DNA from: Macrolepiota albuminosa
Lineage: Eukaryota > Basidiomycota > Agaricomycetes > Agaricales > Agaricaceae
Direction: 5' to 3'
DNA: 64,000 nt
Assembly (NCBI GenBank): GCA_027475525.1
Contig: JAMWFC010000088.1
Location: 756,757-820,756, forward strand
Part shown: positions 1 through 9,461 of the stretch, piece by piece
Layout: each line of letters begins with the position of its first letter
Position numbering within the stretch: position 1 is the first letter of the stretch
Notes under the pieces: generated by a model
Databases searched by the model: none
What the model saw: only the letters and a program-made list of their open reading frames with translations
What the model was told of the DNA's origin: nothing
Position numbers and translations under genes: made by a program

Positions 1-358
1 GGTTCCGGGGTGTCTGGGATACGTCCCGGGGGCATTGAGTAGTGGAAGGGGGGCTGTAAGTTGAGATCATGCATGTGGAGTGCACGATCAATTGGCGCAG
101 AGGGAGTCGTGATGCATGATGGCACAGGAGCGGCTGGCATGATCCGATGGTGGCGGTTGGCATGATCCAATCGTTGGTTGGGGTTGATGGTGGTTGATTC
201 CAGGCCCAGGGGTGCCGGATGATGGTGGCCCTTGATGCGTGTGATGGCAGTGTTGGTAGTTGTGATGGCAGGGGCGCATCCTGTGGGATTGGAGGGAGGG
301 TCCCAGATGGGGTTCCAGGGGTGTCCCGGGGTGGATCCGGAGGGGGGGTTGTGACATC
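1..358 (+). repeat. Decayed LTR fragment related to element A
   Basis: The sequence follows the plus-strand LTR text of element A (about 5500-5960 and 14850-15240) through several landmarks in the same order: GGTTCCGGGGTGTCTGGGAT, CATTGAGTAG, GATCAATTGGCG, CCTTGATGCGTGTGATGGC and GTGACATCA. Many positions differ and the match starts at the window edge, so it is a truncated, diverged relative and not a recent copy. Confidence 0.75.
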
Positions 359-440
359 AGCAGTCTCAACGGCCATGCTGGCCAACTCAGTGGAATGTGA
401 AATGAGCATGCACCAATGAGCAACATTAATTGCGGACGCA

Positions 441-2456
441 ATGGAATTGCTCAATGTGCCTTGTCAGGCCAATGAGTCTCAGCAAGACTACGTTAGGCAT
501 CAGAATGCTGCAAACTGGCAACGCATTGTTAGTGGAGTGCCTCAGCAGGCATTGTCTGAGGTAGAGACTGTGATGACAACTCCAGCAGAGCCAGAGGCAC
601 TACTGGCAGTGCAAGAGGTTAAGACACCTCAAAAGCAGGTCACTATCAAGGAAGAGGTGGACAAAGTCCACATTCTTGAGAAGCAAACATGACCATGACA
701 CATAGTGCAACATGTCCACCTAGTGGACAACTGGAATGAACGCGTTAATTACCAGAGGATACGCAACCAGGACTTGCGCAATCATGGTGAGTTGTTGATT
801 GACAACCAGGGGGTAGCCTTTGAAGGGCGTGAGGGTATAACACTTGTCGATGACATGCAGTGACAATTCGTGGCTCGAACCGCTGAACTGGACAGAGATC
901 CGGGTGGTAGTGATGATAGTAGTAATCACTACAAGAGGAGGGAGCCAAATCGTTGCAATACCGACAGTGGAGGTCGTGATCATAAAAATAATGATTGAGA
1001 CAATAATAATCGTCATAATGGTGGCAGGCATGGTGTTGGATTGCCAGCAGAGCAAGAAGTGAGGCAACAGCCCACCCCAAGGCCGGAAAGAATGGCCAAT
1101 GAACACCTGTTTCGCAGTCCTTGGGCATTTTCAATGACCGCACTGCATGAGTTGCATGAAACTACACCTGGAATGAATGAGGCGGTCAGGATCCATATGG
1201 ACCATATGCATGACCGTCTCACTTGTCTGGTGGATGACTCCCTTGGAGTCAGGTTTAAATTTCCTGCTGGGGTAAGTCCCTGCAAATCCAATGGTAAGCA
1301 CATACATGCATATGCTAGAGGGCATAGGTTCTCCCAATTGGAGGACTGGGCCATGGATGTCTGCTACCACCTGGCAGCCTGCTGCTATGGTGGAGATGAC
1401 ATGGACCAGGAAAGAATATTTGTGCTACATAAATTTATGGAGGGGGAGGCTCGGAATTGGTTCTGTTGCCATGTCCTCCACATTAATTGTGACAGACCGC
1501 ATTGGACGTTTAAAGAAGTCCTGATAGGACTGTATAATTGCTTTGTCAACGCTGCAATGATGCAGGAAGCTTGGGATGCCTTTAGAAAGGCAGTGTATAA
1601 TGCTAAGACTGGCGTCCAGACATTTTATGATGATCTGGTGGGTCATGCACAGAATATGGCTGTCTATCCAGCCAAATACACCATTTGCAAGACATTCCTG
1701 GATGGAATACCTGCAGACATGAGGAGAGCGTTAATATGCGATGACAATCTGTCTCTGGAGGTCAATACTGTGACTGAATTTTTGGTGTATGCCATTTGTT
1801 ATGAGCAGTTGACATGGACTGTGAATCATTATGAGCAACGTAGTTCATGCCAAGGATCCATGAACCATCAGGCAGTGAAGGTGGGGACCTTTCTGGCCAA
1901 ATGGTCGGAGATGGAGAACAATAGCAATTTGCAATTTGTTGTCCGCAAGACCATTCCTGGAGGCCAACGGCCTTGATCAAAGCCTGCTGGACAATGGCCA
2001 GCAAAAGATAGTTGACCTTTTTCAGGTCAAAACCAAGTAGTAGCAAGAGGGATAGCAGCACCTGCAATGCATCAGGCAAGCAAACCCATGGGAGCCCCTG
2101 GAGCGGTCCATAGAAGGCCTGCTGGAGACCCTGCAGCATGCTACAACTGTGGCAGGAGCGGGCATTTTGCTAAGGAATGTCCCGCCCCACCTAAGGCACA
2201 CATCCGAGTGGCCCATACAGCTGCGGCACCTAGCAATGTCATCAGTGACAATGAGGATGACAAGGTCGTCGAAGAAGCGGAGGAAGAGCTGCAAGTAGAG
2301 GCTGATGGGTCGGAAGTGGATGATGCTGAGAGCGTCCAGATTGATGGCAACAAATACATCGCAGTGTATGTGTACAACAGCAACCATTATGCTCGTGATG
2401 ACGAGGAGGAACACCTGTTTGCACTAACCGAGTGCCATGGGGATCAGCATGTCTGA
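441..2456 (+). pseudogene. Gag of element F, broken
   Basis: Structural Gag polyprotein that would package the retroelement RNA. Residues such as YQRIRNQDLR, LEDWAMDVCYHLA and FLDGIPADMRR align with the Gag of elements B and CD. A CCHC zinc knuckle (CYNCGRSGHFAKEC, about 2139-2180) with all four ligands is present, followed by an acidic tail. The frame is interrupted near 690 (stops after EKQT), near 860 and near 1000, and again between 1976 and 2067, so no continuous product is possible. The best preserved part is 1041-1976 (311 codons). Confidence 0.8.
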
Positions 2457-2531
2457 CTGAGACATGTAATCCTGCAGAAGGCAACTAGTATGTTGCAGTG
2501 ATTACGCTATACTTCCAAGGAGAAGGAGTGC

Positions 2532-3428
2532 TTGGTCACCTATGTTGATGTCAATGGACATCCGGCATGGACGTTGTGGGACTCAGGAAGTACCACTATG
2601 GGTATTATGCCCCAGTTCGCTCACATCAACGCAATTCGTGTTCATGAGCTGGAGGAGCCATTGATGCTCCAGCTGGGGACTGTAGGGAGTCACGCCATGG
2701 TGCAGTTTGGCACTGAAGTAAGAATAAAGATGTCAGGGACGTCGACCAAGGAATATGTAGACATAGCAAATTTTGATTGCTATGAAATGATCATTGGTAC
2801 GCTGTTTATGCGTAGGAACAAGGTGTTGTTGGACTTTGTGAACAACATGGTCATTGTAAATGGTACACCTTTGAAGGTGGAGAAAGTCGTGTTGAATGAC
2901 ACAGATGGTTGTCTGAGGCGCTATCGCACAACTGAAAAGCGGCGTGATGAACGCAACTGACTAGATGGTCGCAAGAGAGCAACTGTACAGGAGGTGGAGG
3001 ACAAACATGTCCCACCAGAAAGCTTGCCGGTAGATTTGCCAGCTATACTAATGCCTGAGGAAGAATTTCAAGGAACTCTGAAGGAGGGGAAGCACCCGGA
3101 TGTGATTGGGTGTACAAATGGAAAGCCTAAACAGGCTGTACAGCGTAAGAAGGAGCATAGTAAATGCATGGTGGAGTCGCTGGATTGTCAGCTGACTAGC
3201 TCTTGAGTGAAGGTTGAGGATCTCATCAAGGACGAGGTATATAGTATGAGGGGAACTGTGGGAAGCACAAGGTCGCTAAGGGATCGACCAGTGCCTTGGC
3301 CAGGAGTGCAATGGGCATATGACCCACGAATGCCACGGGAGTGGAATGAGTTGGTAGCGTCAATGGTGATGCAGACTATGGAAAGGGTGCAGGCGATCCA
3401 GACGGGAGAAGTATACCATCACGCATGA
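2532..3428 (+). pseudogene. Retropepsin and protease-RT linker of element F
   Basis: The aspartic protease signature WDSGSTT is followed by IIGTLFMRRNKVLLDF, matching the protease of B (32380-32700). The protease frame ends in TGA at 2958-2960, followed by CTAG, at the same place where B and CD also carry an in-frame TGA. The linker continues to PRMPREWNELV near 3330, which aligns with PRMPQEWNELV just before RT in B. Two further stops break the linker. RT itself is absent. Confidence 0.75.
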
Positions 3429-3625
3429 GAGGACGAGATTTCCAAAACATCAGATATCGTATTTGACGGACTTTTGCTGAAAGCGAGAAGCATGCAGTTG
3501 TCGTCAAGTATGACAAGAGTGGTGGAGAGGCAACCGGTCGTAAGGTTGAATCCAGGAGATCTCACAGAAGAGCATGTACGTGCCTTACAGGAGCGATTTG
3601 AACCAAAGGTTCAGAAAAGCAAAGA

Positions 3626-3775
3626 CATTGAGTTTAATTCTTAATAGTTTCCTTTCCACTTCAATTTTTTGCTAGTTATTGTTGCTTGCATGATGATTCA
3701 GACAGTGTACCTGGTCCTGAATTGCAATTTTGAACTTTCGATTAGTGAGATAAGTTGGATTATTAGCAATATTGT
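3626..3775 (-). pseudogene. Fragment of a KDZ transposase gene
   Basis: About 150 bp match 19455-19605 inside the KDZ transposase gene in the same orientation (shared stretches include CCTGGTCCTGAATTGCAATT and ATTGCTTGCATG). It joins the gypsy linker directly at about 3625. It lies just outside the left inverted repeat and must come from a second, older KDZ element. Confidence 0.7.
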
Positions 3776-4015
3776 CAGGAAACCAGTTTCTGAACTGTGT
3801 CCAACCCTATTCCAAGCTTAGTCTGACAATACACCTACTCCTAGCAGATTTGACTGGCCACTTGGCCCACCCTTTCTCCTTCTGTCTTGTAGTAGTCAGT
3901 TTTGATGAGTCATATGCATGGACCTTACTCAGCATTGATTATTGTTAGTCATACTCTATTACATACCAGGGCCTGATTAGTAAACAGTATTAGTAATAGC
4001 ACAGCCACATAGAGA
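3776..4015. other. Unassigned AT-rich stretch
   Basis: No ORF, repeat or motif recognised between the KDZ fragment and the left inverted repeat. Confidence 0.4.
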
Positions 4016-4179
4016 CATCACAATGGTACGTGTCATACGTTGTACGGGAGCTCGCTTTGTGCTGTACCATACGTGTTCAGCGGAGTCCGCTACACTGGAG
4101 CGGAGCAGTCCCCACAGTGCTGTAGAATACAGAGCCGTGGACGTGTCACAATGTGCCATATGACACGGTCCAGTGGATT

Positions 4180-4188
4180 GATAAAAGG
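4180..4188 (+). promoter_or_regulatory. TATA-like box in left inverted repeat
   Basis: GATAAAAGGCGGGCACAC resembles a TATA element pointing inward. The same sequence is conserved in the right repeat (52494-52502, minus strand). Whether it drives transcription is inference. Confidence 0.35.
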
Positions 4189-4636
4189 CGGGCACACGCA
4201 TGTGCATGCAGGCCCAGCGGATGCTAGCGGATACTAGCAGACGTCAATGTGCGTCAGCGGCCGCCGGTGGGCATCAGCCCACGAGTAAAACCCTCCTCCA
4301 TTGGTGGATGTCATGGCATGAATAAACCCTTCTCGAGGTTCCCCACTTCCCTCCCTCTCCCTTCCTCCCTGCAATAACTCGAGGCTGCGCATCTCCCCTT
4401 CCCTCCTTTTCCCACCCCCTACACCAGCATACATCCACAAAAGGGCCCTGCAAACCTACGCACGCCTACGCAAGCCACCAGCAGACATCCATGCAGACAT
4501 ACGTCGATGGACTCAAACCTACGCAGGCCCACGCAGGCCTGCGCAGGGCACCAGCGGACATCCACAGAGGCCTATGCAGGTCCCCAGGGTCTGGTTGGAC
4601 CAAGGAAAAAGGTAACGTCGTCTTGCCCGTCGTATG

Positions 4637-4713
4637 CCTGTGGGGAGAATCGAACCGCCGGCCTTGGGAAAGCCTCCAGCAACAGAACGCACATTTAACC
4701 GTTGCACCACAGG
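4637..4713 (-). ncRNA. tRNA-like sequence in left inverted repeat
   Basis: On the minus strand this 77-nt segment starts CCTGTGG and ends CCACAGG, a perfect 7-bp acceptor-type stem. It has an A-box-like TGGTGCAACGGTT and a B-box GGTTCGATTC. GGCTT/AAGGCC could form a long variable arm. The T stem is imperfect (one C-C mismatch) and I cannot define an anticodon, so a functional tRNA is unlikely. It may serve as an internal Pol III promoter. Confidence 0.5.
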
Positions 4714-4865
4714 TCCGTTACTAACGGATAGATTCAAAGGTCGGATGACACAATGAACGGACGGCCACCTACGTTTCCGCAGGTTCCCGTATGGATTTTT
4801 TGAGGTGGAAGGGGGGTGGCATACCTCCCAAAAGAGGTTTCGTGGCATGAAAGGGGGGTTGGCAT

Positions 4866-5035
4866 TAGCAGCCATCAGCTGGCCATCAGCTGGCATCCGT
4901 CAGAGTTCATCAGCATCTGTTGGCATCCGTTGGCATCTGTCGTGCATCTGTCGGCATCCGCCGGATATCTGCTGGTATCTGTCGGCATCCACGGGAATCT
5001 GTTGGCATCATCCAGCATCGTCCAGCATCAGCATG
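4866..5035. repeat. Subterminal short-repeat array in left inverted repeat
   Basis: About fifteen degenerate copies of a 10-12 bp unit around (T)GGCATC(C/T)GT. The matching array in the right repeat lies at about 51665-51815. Transposases often bind repeated subterminal motifs, so this is a candidate binding region. Confidence 0.5.
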
Positions 5036-5490
5036 GGAGAGAAGGAAACGGGGTGCATGGGCGTCCACCGCATGGGGTGGTGTCAGGTTCCGCTGAGTCG
5101 GGGGCTTTCCGGGAAAGCAACACCCTTACAATGCGGACTTGACCTACGAATACTCGGGTGTCTGGAACTCCGGGGCTAGGACTCCGGAGTTTAAGACAAG
5201 GACAGGAGTAATCCCGGAAGAGGGGACTAGAGTCCAGGGGTTTTGGGTTGGAGGTAACTGAGAGCTAGAGGGGGTCGAGTCATGAACCGGAGGTTCTAAG
5301 ACGAGACCAAGTTAGTAAATCAAGAGTCGCGAAGTGCGTACCAAAACTTAGAGCACGCGAATACTTAGGCGTGCCAGTCAAAGCGTACCAATCAAGGCGT
5401 ACCAGTCAAGCAAAAGGGCACGCAATAACCAAAGTAATATCAAGACTAGCGAATACAACAGGGAGCTATGCTATAAGTACTACGGGGCCG

Positions 5491-5644
5491 GGTCTTGGGG
5501 TTCCGGGATGTCTGGGATGGGTTCCGGGGGTCATTGAGTAGCGGCAGGGGCTGCATACCGGGATCGCGGTCTTGGGGTTCCGGGATGTCTGGGATGGGTT
5601 CCGGGGGTCATTGAGTAGCGGCAGGGGCTGCATACCGGGATCGC
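5491..5644. repeat. 77-bp tandem duplication 1 (3' LTR of A)
   Basis: Copies 5491-5567 and 5568-5644. The other LTR of the same element has a single copy, so the duplication arose, or was assembled, after insertion. Confidence 0.9.
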
Positions 5645-5779
5645 GTGTGTGGGGCGCGCGATCAATTGGCGTGGATGGAGCCGTGATGCGTGATGCGTGA
5701 TGGCCGGGAATGAGTCACGTGATCTGATCGTTGATCAGGGCTGGTGGCGGCTGATGGCGGTCCTTGATGCGCGTGATGG

Positions 5780-5933
5780 CGGTGTCGGCGGTCGTGATGG
5801 CGGGGCGTGTCCTGTGGGGTCGGAGGGAGGGTCCCGGAGGGTGTTCCGGGGGTGTGCGGTGTCGGCGGTCGTGATGGCGGGGCGTGTCCTGTGGGGTCGG
5901 AGGGAGGGTCCCGGAGGGTGTTCCGGGGGTGTC
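5780..5933. repeat. 77-bp tandem duplication 2 (3' LTR of A)
   Basis: Copies 5780-5856 and 5857-5933. The partner LTR also has a 77-bp duplication in this part (15064-15217) but with different breakpoints. Confidence 0.88.
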
Positions 5934-6093
5934 TCGGGGTGGGCCCGGAGGGGAGGGGTCGTGACATCACCCCCCCTTCAGTGCCGAGACCCTCCGAGGC
6001 GCGCGTAGCTGGTGGTTCGGACCGGGGTCCAACCGTGGGATCCGGCACCTGACTTGCCACGTATCGAAAAAATTTTTACCGTCAAGTTCAACC

Positions 6094-7825
6094 ATGTCGC
6101 GTACGCCAACACATTCCCCGACGCCCCTGCAAACCAACGAGGTCACGCCCCTTATGGCCTGGGAGGCCCAGGATGCGCGGTACCGAGCCCACCTGGACCG
6201 GGAGCGTGTGGCAGCGCTCGTACAACAGCGTGAGTGCTTTCGCGATGGTCCGCTTACCGCGGCTGACGTTTCCCCTTCAGAACAAAGATCTTCCCCCGCT
6301 CCGGAGGGGGGTCCCAGCCGTCTTCCGGAGCCTGCCTCTGGCGGCCCCCCGGCGTCGCCATCCAGTCGTCCCGTGCCTACCTTCACGCGGATGACCGTCC
6401 GCCCCCCGCGCCCACCTCCCCCTCCTCGTCCTAGGCTGACCGCCCCCCATTTCCGCCGCTCCGGGATGGCGGTGGGGGCCGTTTCCGAAGTCCCGGAGGA
6501 CCGACGCGTGGAGTGGGCGGACGCTTCGCAAGAACAGTTTGGGGAGGCTCTGGAGAGGCCTTGGGGTCTGCCCACCCACGCCTGGTGTGTGAGCAACAGG
6601 CCGGTAAGCGAGTTCATACCTCTGGTTTCGCCACTGACCTCGGCACAGTGTCTGCACTGCGCTCGCCGGGGGGTTATCTGCTCATTCGAGGCCCCAGGCC
6701 CCTCGTCCCGCCGGGACACGTCTGTGTGCGAGGCATGCCGCCTCAATTATGAACGGTGTTCCGTGTCGGCGTTGTGGAGGGCGCGTTGTGTCTCGAGGAA
6801 GCAAGGGTGGCCGCTGGGGGGAATTACCCGGAGGATGGGCGTTGAGGAGAGGGATTGGGTGGCAGAGCCGGAGGGGGGGTCACAGGGGGTGCCCGCGGGG
6901 GGTCCAGGAGGGGAGTCGGGGAGCGGGGGTCTCCTTCGGGTGGGGGGCCGGGGCCGGCCCATGGTCCTTATCACGTGCCGGGTGACCCAGGCCGGAGGGA
7001 GCCGGGAGGGGCGCGGGGGGTGCCCTGACAAGGGGAAGCGGCAGGCATCGCCAAGCCCGTCCCCTGGGCCTTCTAAGAGGGCGCGTCTGCCCTTTGAGAC
7101 CCCACCCCCGGGTTTCCCGCCGTGCCTGTCCCCAGCGGTGTTCTCCCCCCTGTCCGGGAGGCCCCTGGGTGTCAGTATCGGGGACCTGCAGGAGCGCCTG
7201 GGGCGGGCCGAGCAGGAGCGTGAGGAGGGGATTAGGGAGGAGGTCGCCATTCAGAGGGGCCTGAAGGAGGGTCGGGAGGCGGCGCTCCGGGACCTGGAGG
7301 AGGCCAGGGCTGCCTGGGGGGAGGCCGAGGCTGAGCTGGAGGCGCTGAGGGCAAGGCTGAGACAGGGGGCGGGATTCCCGGAGAGTCAGGAGGGGCTGGT
7401 GGAGATCCTGCGTTGGGACGTGGTGGTCGCCCGTATGGCGTCGTTGAGTGAGTACCTCCCTCTTCGGATTCAGCCCTCCACTGACGCCCCCAGGCTGGGC
7501 CCGGGAGCATCGTCTGCTCCTGGACGGGGCGGCCGTGGCACTCGCGGCGCTGCAGGAGGGGCAGCGCCCGGAGGTGACGACCCCTGGGGTGGAGCGGGGC
7601 CTCGGCTTGCTGGCGCGGGTGGTGTCGGCCCACCGGCGGAGAAACGTGCCGGCCCCGGGCTCCTGGTTCGAGAGGGTTTTGGACGAGGGGGAGCCCCTGC
7701 CGTCCTGGGAACAGCTGGCGGAGGAGACGTTGCGGGAGCATGGCCCGGGCGGAAGGGGAGAGGGGTTCCGGGAGTGGCCTGGGGAGGGGGAAGGAAGTGA
7801 GGAGGTTCCGGGGCCCCAGCATTAG
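6094..7825 (+). CDS. Spliced Zn2Cys6/coiled-coil protein gene, antisense to element A
   Basis: Four exons (6094-6229, 6281-6603, 6649-7447, 7494-7825) are separated by introns of 51, 45 and 46 nt, each GT...AG with a CTGAC-type branch site. Joined, they give exactly 529 codons plus stop. Cys154, 157, 164, 180, 183 and 190 form C-x2-C-x6-C-x15-C-x2-C-x6-C, a Zn2Cys6-like cluster (the fourth spacing is long for the classical family). Residues about 330-393 are heptad-like (LQERLGRAEQERE onward). The C-terminus has LLLDGAAVALAAL and PGSWFERVLDEGEPLPSW. Intron 3 changes frame and opens the better conserved tail, which supports splicing. The gene lies between the integrase and 3' LTR of element A on the opposite strand. 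I believe related agaricomycete proteins of unknown function exist; a regulatory, DNA-binding role is inference. The start is the first ATG after the LTR. Confidence 0.75.
6230..6280 (+). other. Intron 1 of antisense gene
   Basis: GTGAGTGCT...GGCTGACG...CCTTCAG, 51 nt, phase 1. It has no stop codon in frame, so retention would also keep the frame. Confidence 0.7.
6604..6648 (+). other. Intron 2 of antisense gene
   Basis: GTAAGCGAG...CACTGACC...GCACAG, 45 nt, phase 0. Exon 3 starts directly with the first zinc-ligand Cys codon. Confidence 0.7.
7448..7493 (+). other. Intron 3 of antisense gene
   Basis: GTGAGTACC...CACTGACG...CCCCAG, 46 nt, phase 1. Removal joins ASLS to WAREHRLLLDGAA and is needed to reach the stop at 7823-7825. 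Confidence 0.75.
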
Positions 7826-8088
7826 GGGGTTCCCTGTTTTTGTTGTATCGTTTTTTGTTCTGTTCCTACGCTGTAGAATCTTGTAGTTATAGAAAATGTA
7901 CATACTTGGTCTCCCGGGATCAGAGGGTGGTGTAAGGGGATGAGAGAGAACTGGAAAGAGCACCTTGCTCAGTCTCCGGGGCACTACTATGAAAAGGTAC
8001 TAAAAAGGAGTAAGGTCTAGAAAGGGAAAGCAGAAAGTATACATGGGAGTTGAATCCCTACTGAACCCAGAGGTGGGGGTTACGCCCA

Positions 8089-9300
8089 CTACTGCCGTCT
8101 GTGAGTCCTGCGCCCGGGAAGATCGTTCCCTGGGTGCCGTTGTTGGAAGTTCCGGAGTTTGTCGAGGGCGCCTTCGAGGTTTCGGCGCGGTTCCCAAGTG
8201 TTGTCTTCCGGGCCGTATCCCTTCCACCGTATGAGGAAGTGGGGTTGTCCACGAATGTTCCGGGAGTCGAGGATGTCTTCAACCTCGTAGTGGTACTCGT
8301 CCTCGACCTCGACCGGGGGAGGGGGCTCGGGGCGTCGTTCGGGGAAGGGATCCGGGGGGTGTCGTTCCAGGAGGCGGACGTGGAATACCGGGTGCAGACC
8401 TTTTAGTCCCGGGGGAAGCTCGATCTTGTAGGCGTGGGATGAGACCTTCTTCAAAATTTTGAACGGGCCGAGGCGCTTGTGATCGAGTTTTGGGGAGGGC
8501 CGGCGGGTGCAGAGGTGGCGTCGATCTAACCATACCTTTGTCCCGGGGGCCCAGTCGGGGGTGTCCTTCCGTTTCCGGTCGGCGTGTTTCGCATAGGCCT
8601 GGTTCGCAGTGTTGATTTCTTCCCGGAGAAACTCGTGAAGAGACTGGAGATCCCGGGCGACCTCGTGGGCGGCGTGTGACAGGATGTCCCGGAGCGAGAG
8701 CATCAGTCGAGGATGGTACCCCTTGTTGGCAAAGAAAGGCGATACCCCAGTGGCAGAGTGTGGCGTGTTGTTGTAGGTGAACTCGGCCAGGGGGAGCTTG
8801 GTGCGCCAGTCGTCCTGCAAGTAGTTGACGTACAGCCGGAGGTACTGCTCGAGGGACTGGTTGACCCTTTTGGTTTGGCCGTCAGTTTCGGGGTGGTAGG
8901 CGGTAGAGAGGTTAGTCTTTACTTCAAGTGCCTTACACAGGGAAGTCCAAAACTTGGACATGAAGAGAGGGCCACGGTCAGAGACGATGTCGTCCGGGAG
9001 TCCATGTTTGGTGAAGACGTGCTCGAGGAACAGCTGGGCGAAGTCCGGGGTGGTATCTGTGGTGTGGCAGGGTAGGAAGATGCCCTGTTTGGTTAGCCTG
9101 CACACAACGACGAGAATAGCATCGAACCCTTCAGATTCCGGGAGCTCGACGATGTGGTCCAGAGATATTGAGGACCAGGGGCGTCGTCCGACCGGCAGGG
9201 GTTTCAGGAGTCCGTACGGTCGGTGTCGGGGGACCTTGGCCCGGAGGCAGGGCTCGCATGATCGAATGTAACGGGTTACGTCCTTCTTCAACCCTGGCCA
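8089..9300 (-). pseudogene. Integrase and chromodomain of element A Pol
   Basis: The C-terminal Pol product inserts cDNA into chromatin. The zinc-binding end (SCEPCLRAK), catalytic Asp in [10 protein letters not shown] and Asp in [10 protein letters not shown] are present. The third acidic residue is lost: the motif reads DGQTKRVNQ, with AAA (Lys) at 8869-8871 where Glu is expected. A complete chromodomain follows ([31 protein letters not shown], about 8180-8330). The frame is separated from RNase H only by the 77-bp duplication at 9308-9461, so it probably belongs to one Pol ORF. The Glu-to-Lys change makes the integrase very likely inactive. Confidence 0.85.
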
Positions 9301-9307
9301 AAAGTAA

Positions 9308-9461
9308 GTCCGGGAGATGAGCTGGAGGGTCTTACGTATTCCAGGGTGTCCCCGGAGCTTGTGGTCGTGGTGTTGACGGAGGACGTCCGGGAGATGAGCT
9401 GGAGGGTCTTACGTATTCCAGGGTGTCCCCGGAGCTTGTGGTCGTGGTGTTGACGGAGGAC
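9308..9461. repeat. 77-bp tandem duplication 3 (pol of A)
   Basis: Copies 9308-9384 and 9385-9461. It splits the Pol frame between RNase H ([14 protein letters not shown]) and integrase; with one copy the frame would be continuous. Confidence 0.92.

Larger units (their letters stand above)
430..3625 (+). mobile_element. Element F: decayed Ty3/gypsy retroelement, gag to protease-RT linker
   Basis: Gag, zinc knuckle, retropepsin and the linker that precedes RT follow each other on the plus strand in the order seen in element B (29268-33727). RT, integrase and a 3' LTR are missing: the homology stops near 3625 and the next bases match a KDZ transposase instead. F differs from B and CD at many residues, so it is a separate, older subfamily. 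Reading frames are broken by several stops and shifts. Confidence 0.8.
4016..5080 (+). repeat. Left inverted terminal repeat, outer part
   Basis: Inverted copy of 52666-51600. The order from the outside is: GGTACGTGTCATACGTTGTA, a TATA-like GATAAAAGG near 4180, a pyrimidine-rich block, the tRNA-like segment, and an array of short GGCATCYG repeats. It is cut at 5080 by element A, whose target duplication is GGTGG (5076-5080). Confidence 0.85.
5081..6054 (-). repeat. 3' LTR of element A
   Basis: 974 bp as given, versus 896 bp for its partner. The difference comes mainly from a 77-bp tandem duplication (5491-5644) absent from the other LTR. The inner end reads CACCTGACT where the partner reads CACGTGACA. 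Confidence 0.88.

Noticed and set aside
4008..4015. 8-bp target-site duplication at the KDZ element ends
   Set aside because: CATAGAGA on the left and CCCTACCC on the right do not match.
4016..5080. The inverted 1.37 kb repeats as solo LTRs
   Set aside because: They lack TG...CA ends and a 5-bp flanking duplication, and lie in mirrored orientation around a DNA transposase.
6747..7250. Minus-strand ORF within the antisense gene
   Set aside because: GC-rich shadow frame with proline/arginine composition and no domain; the plus-strand spliced frame explains the region.
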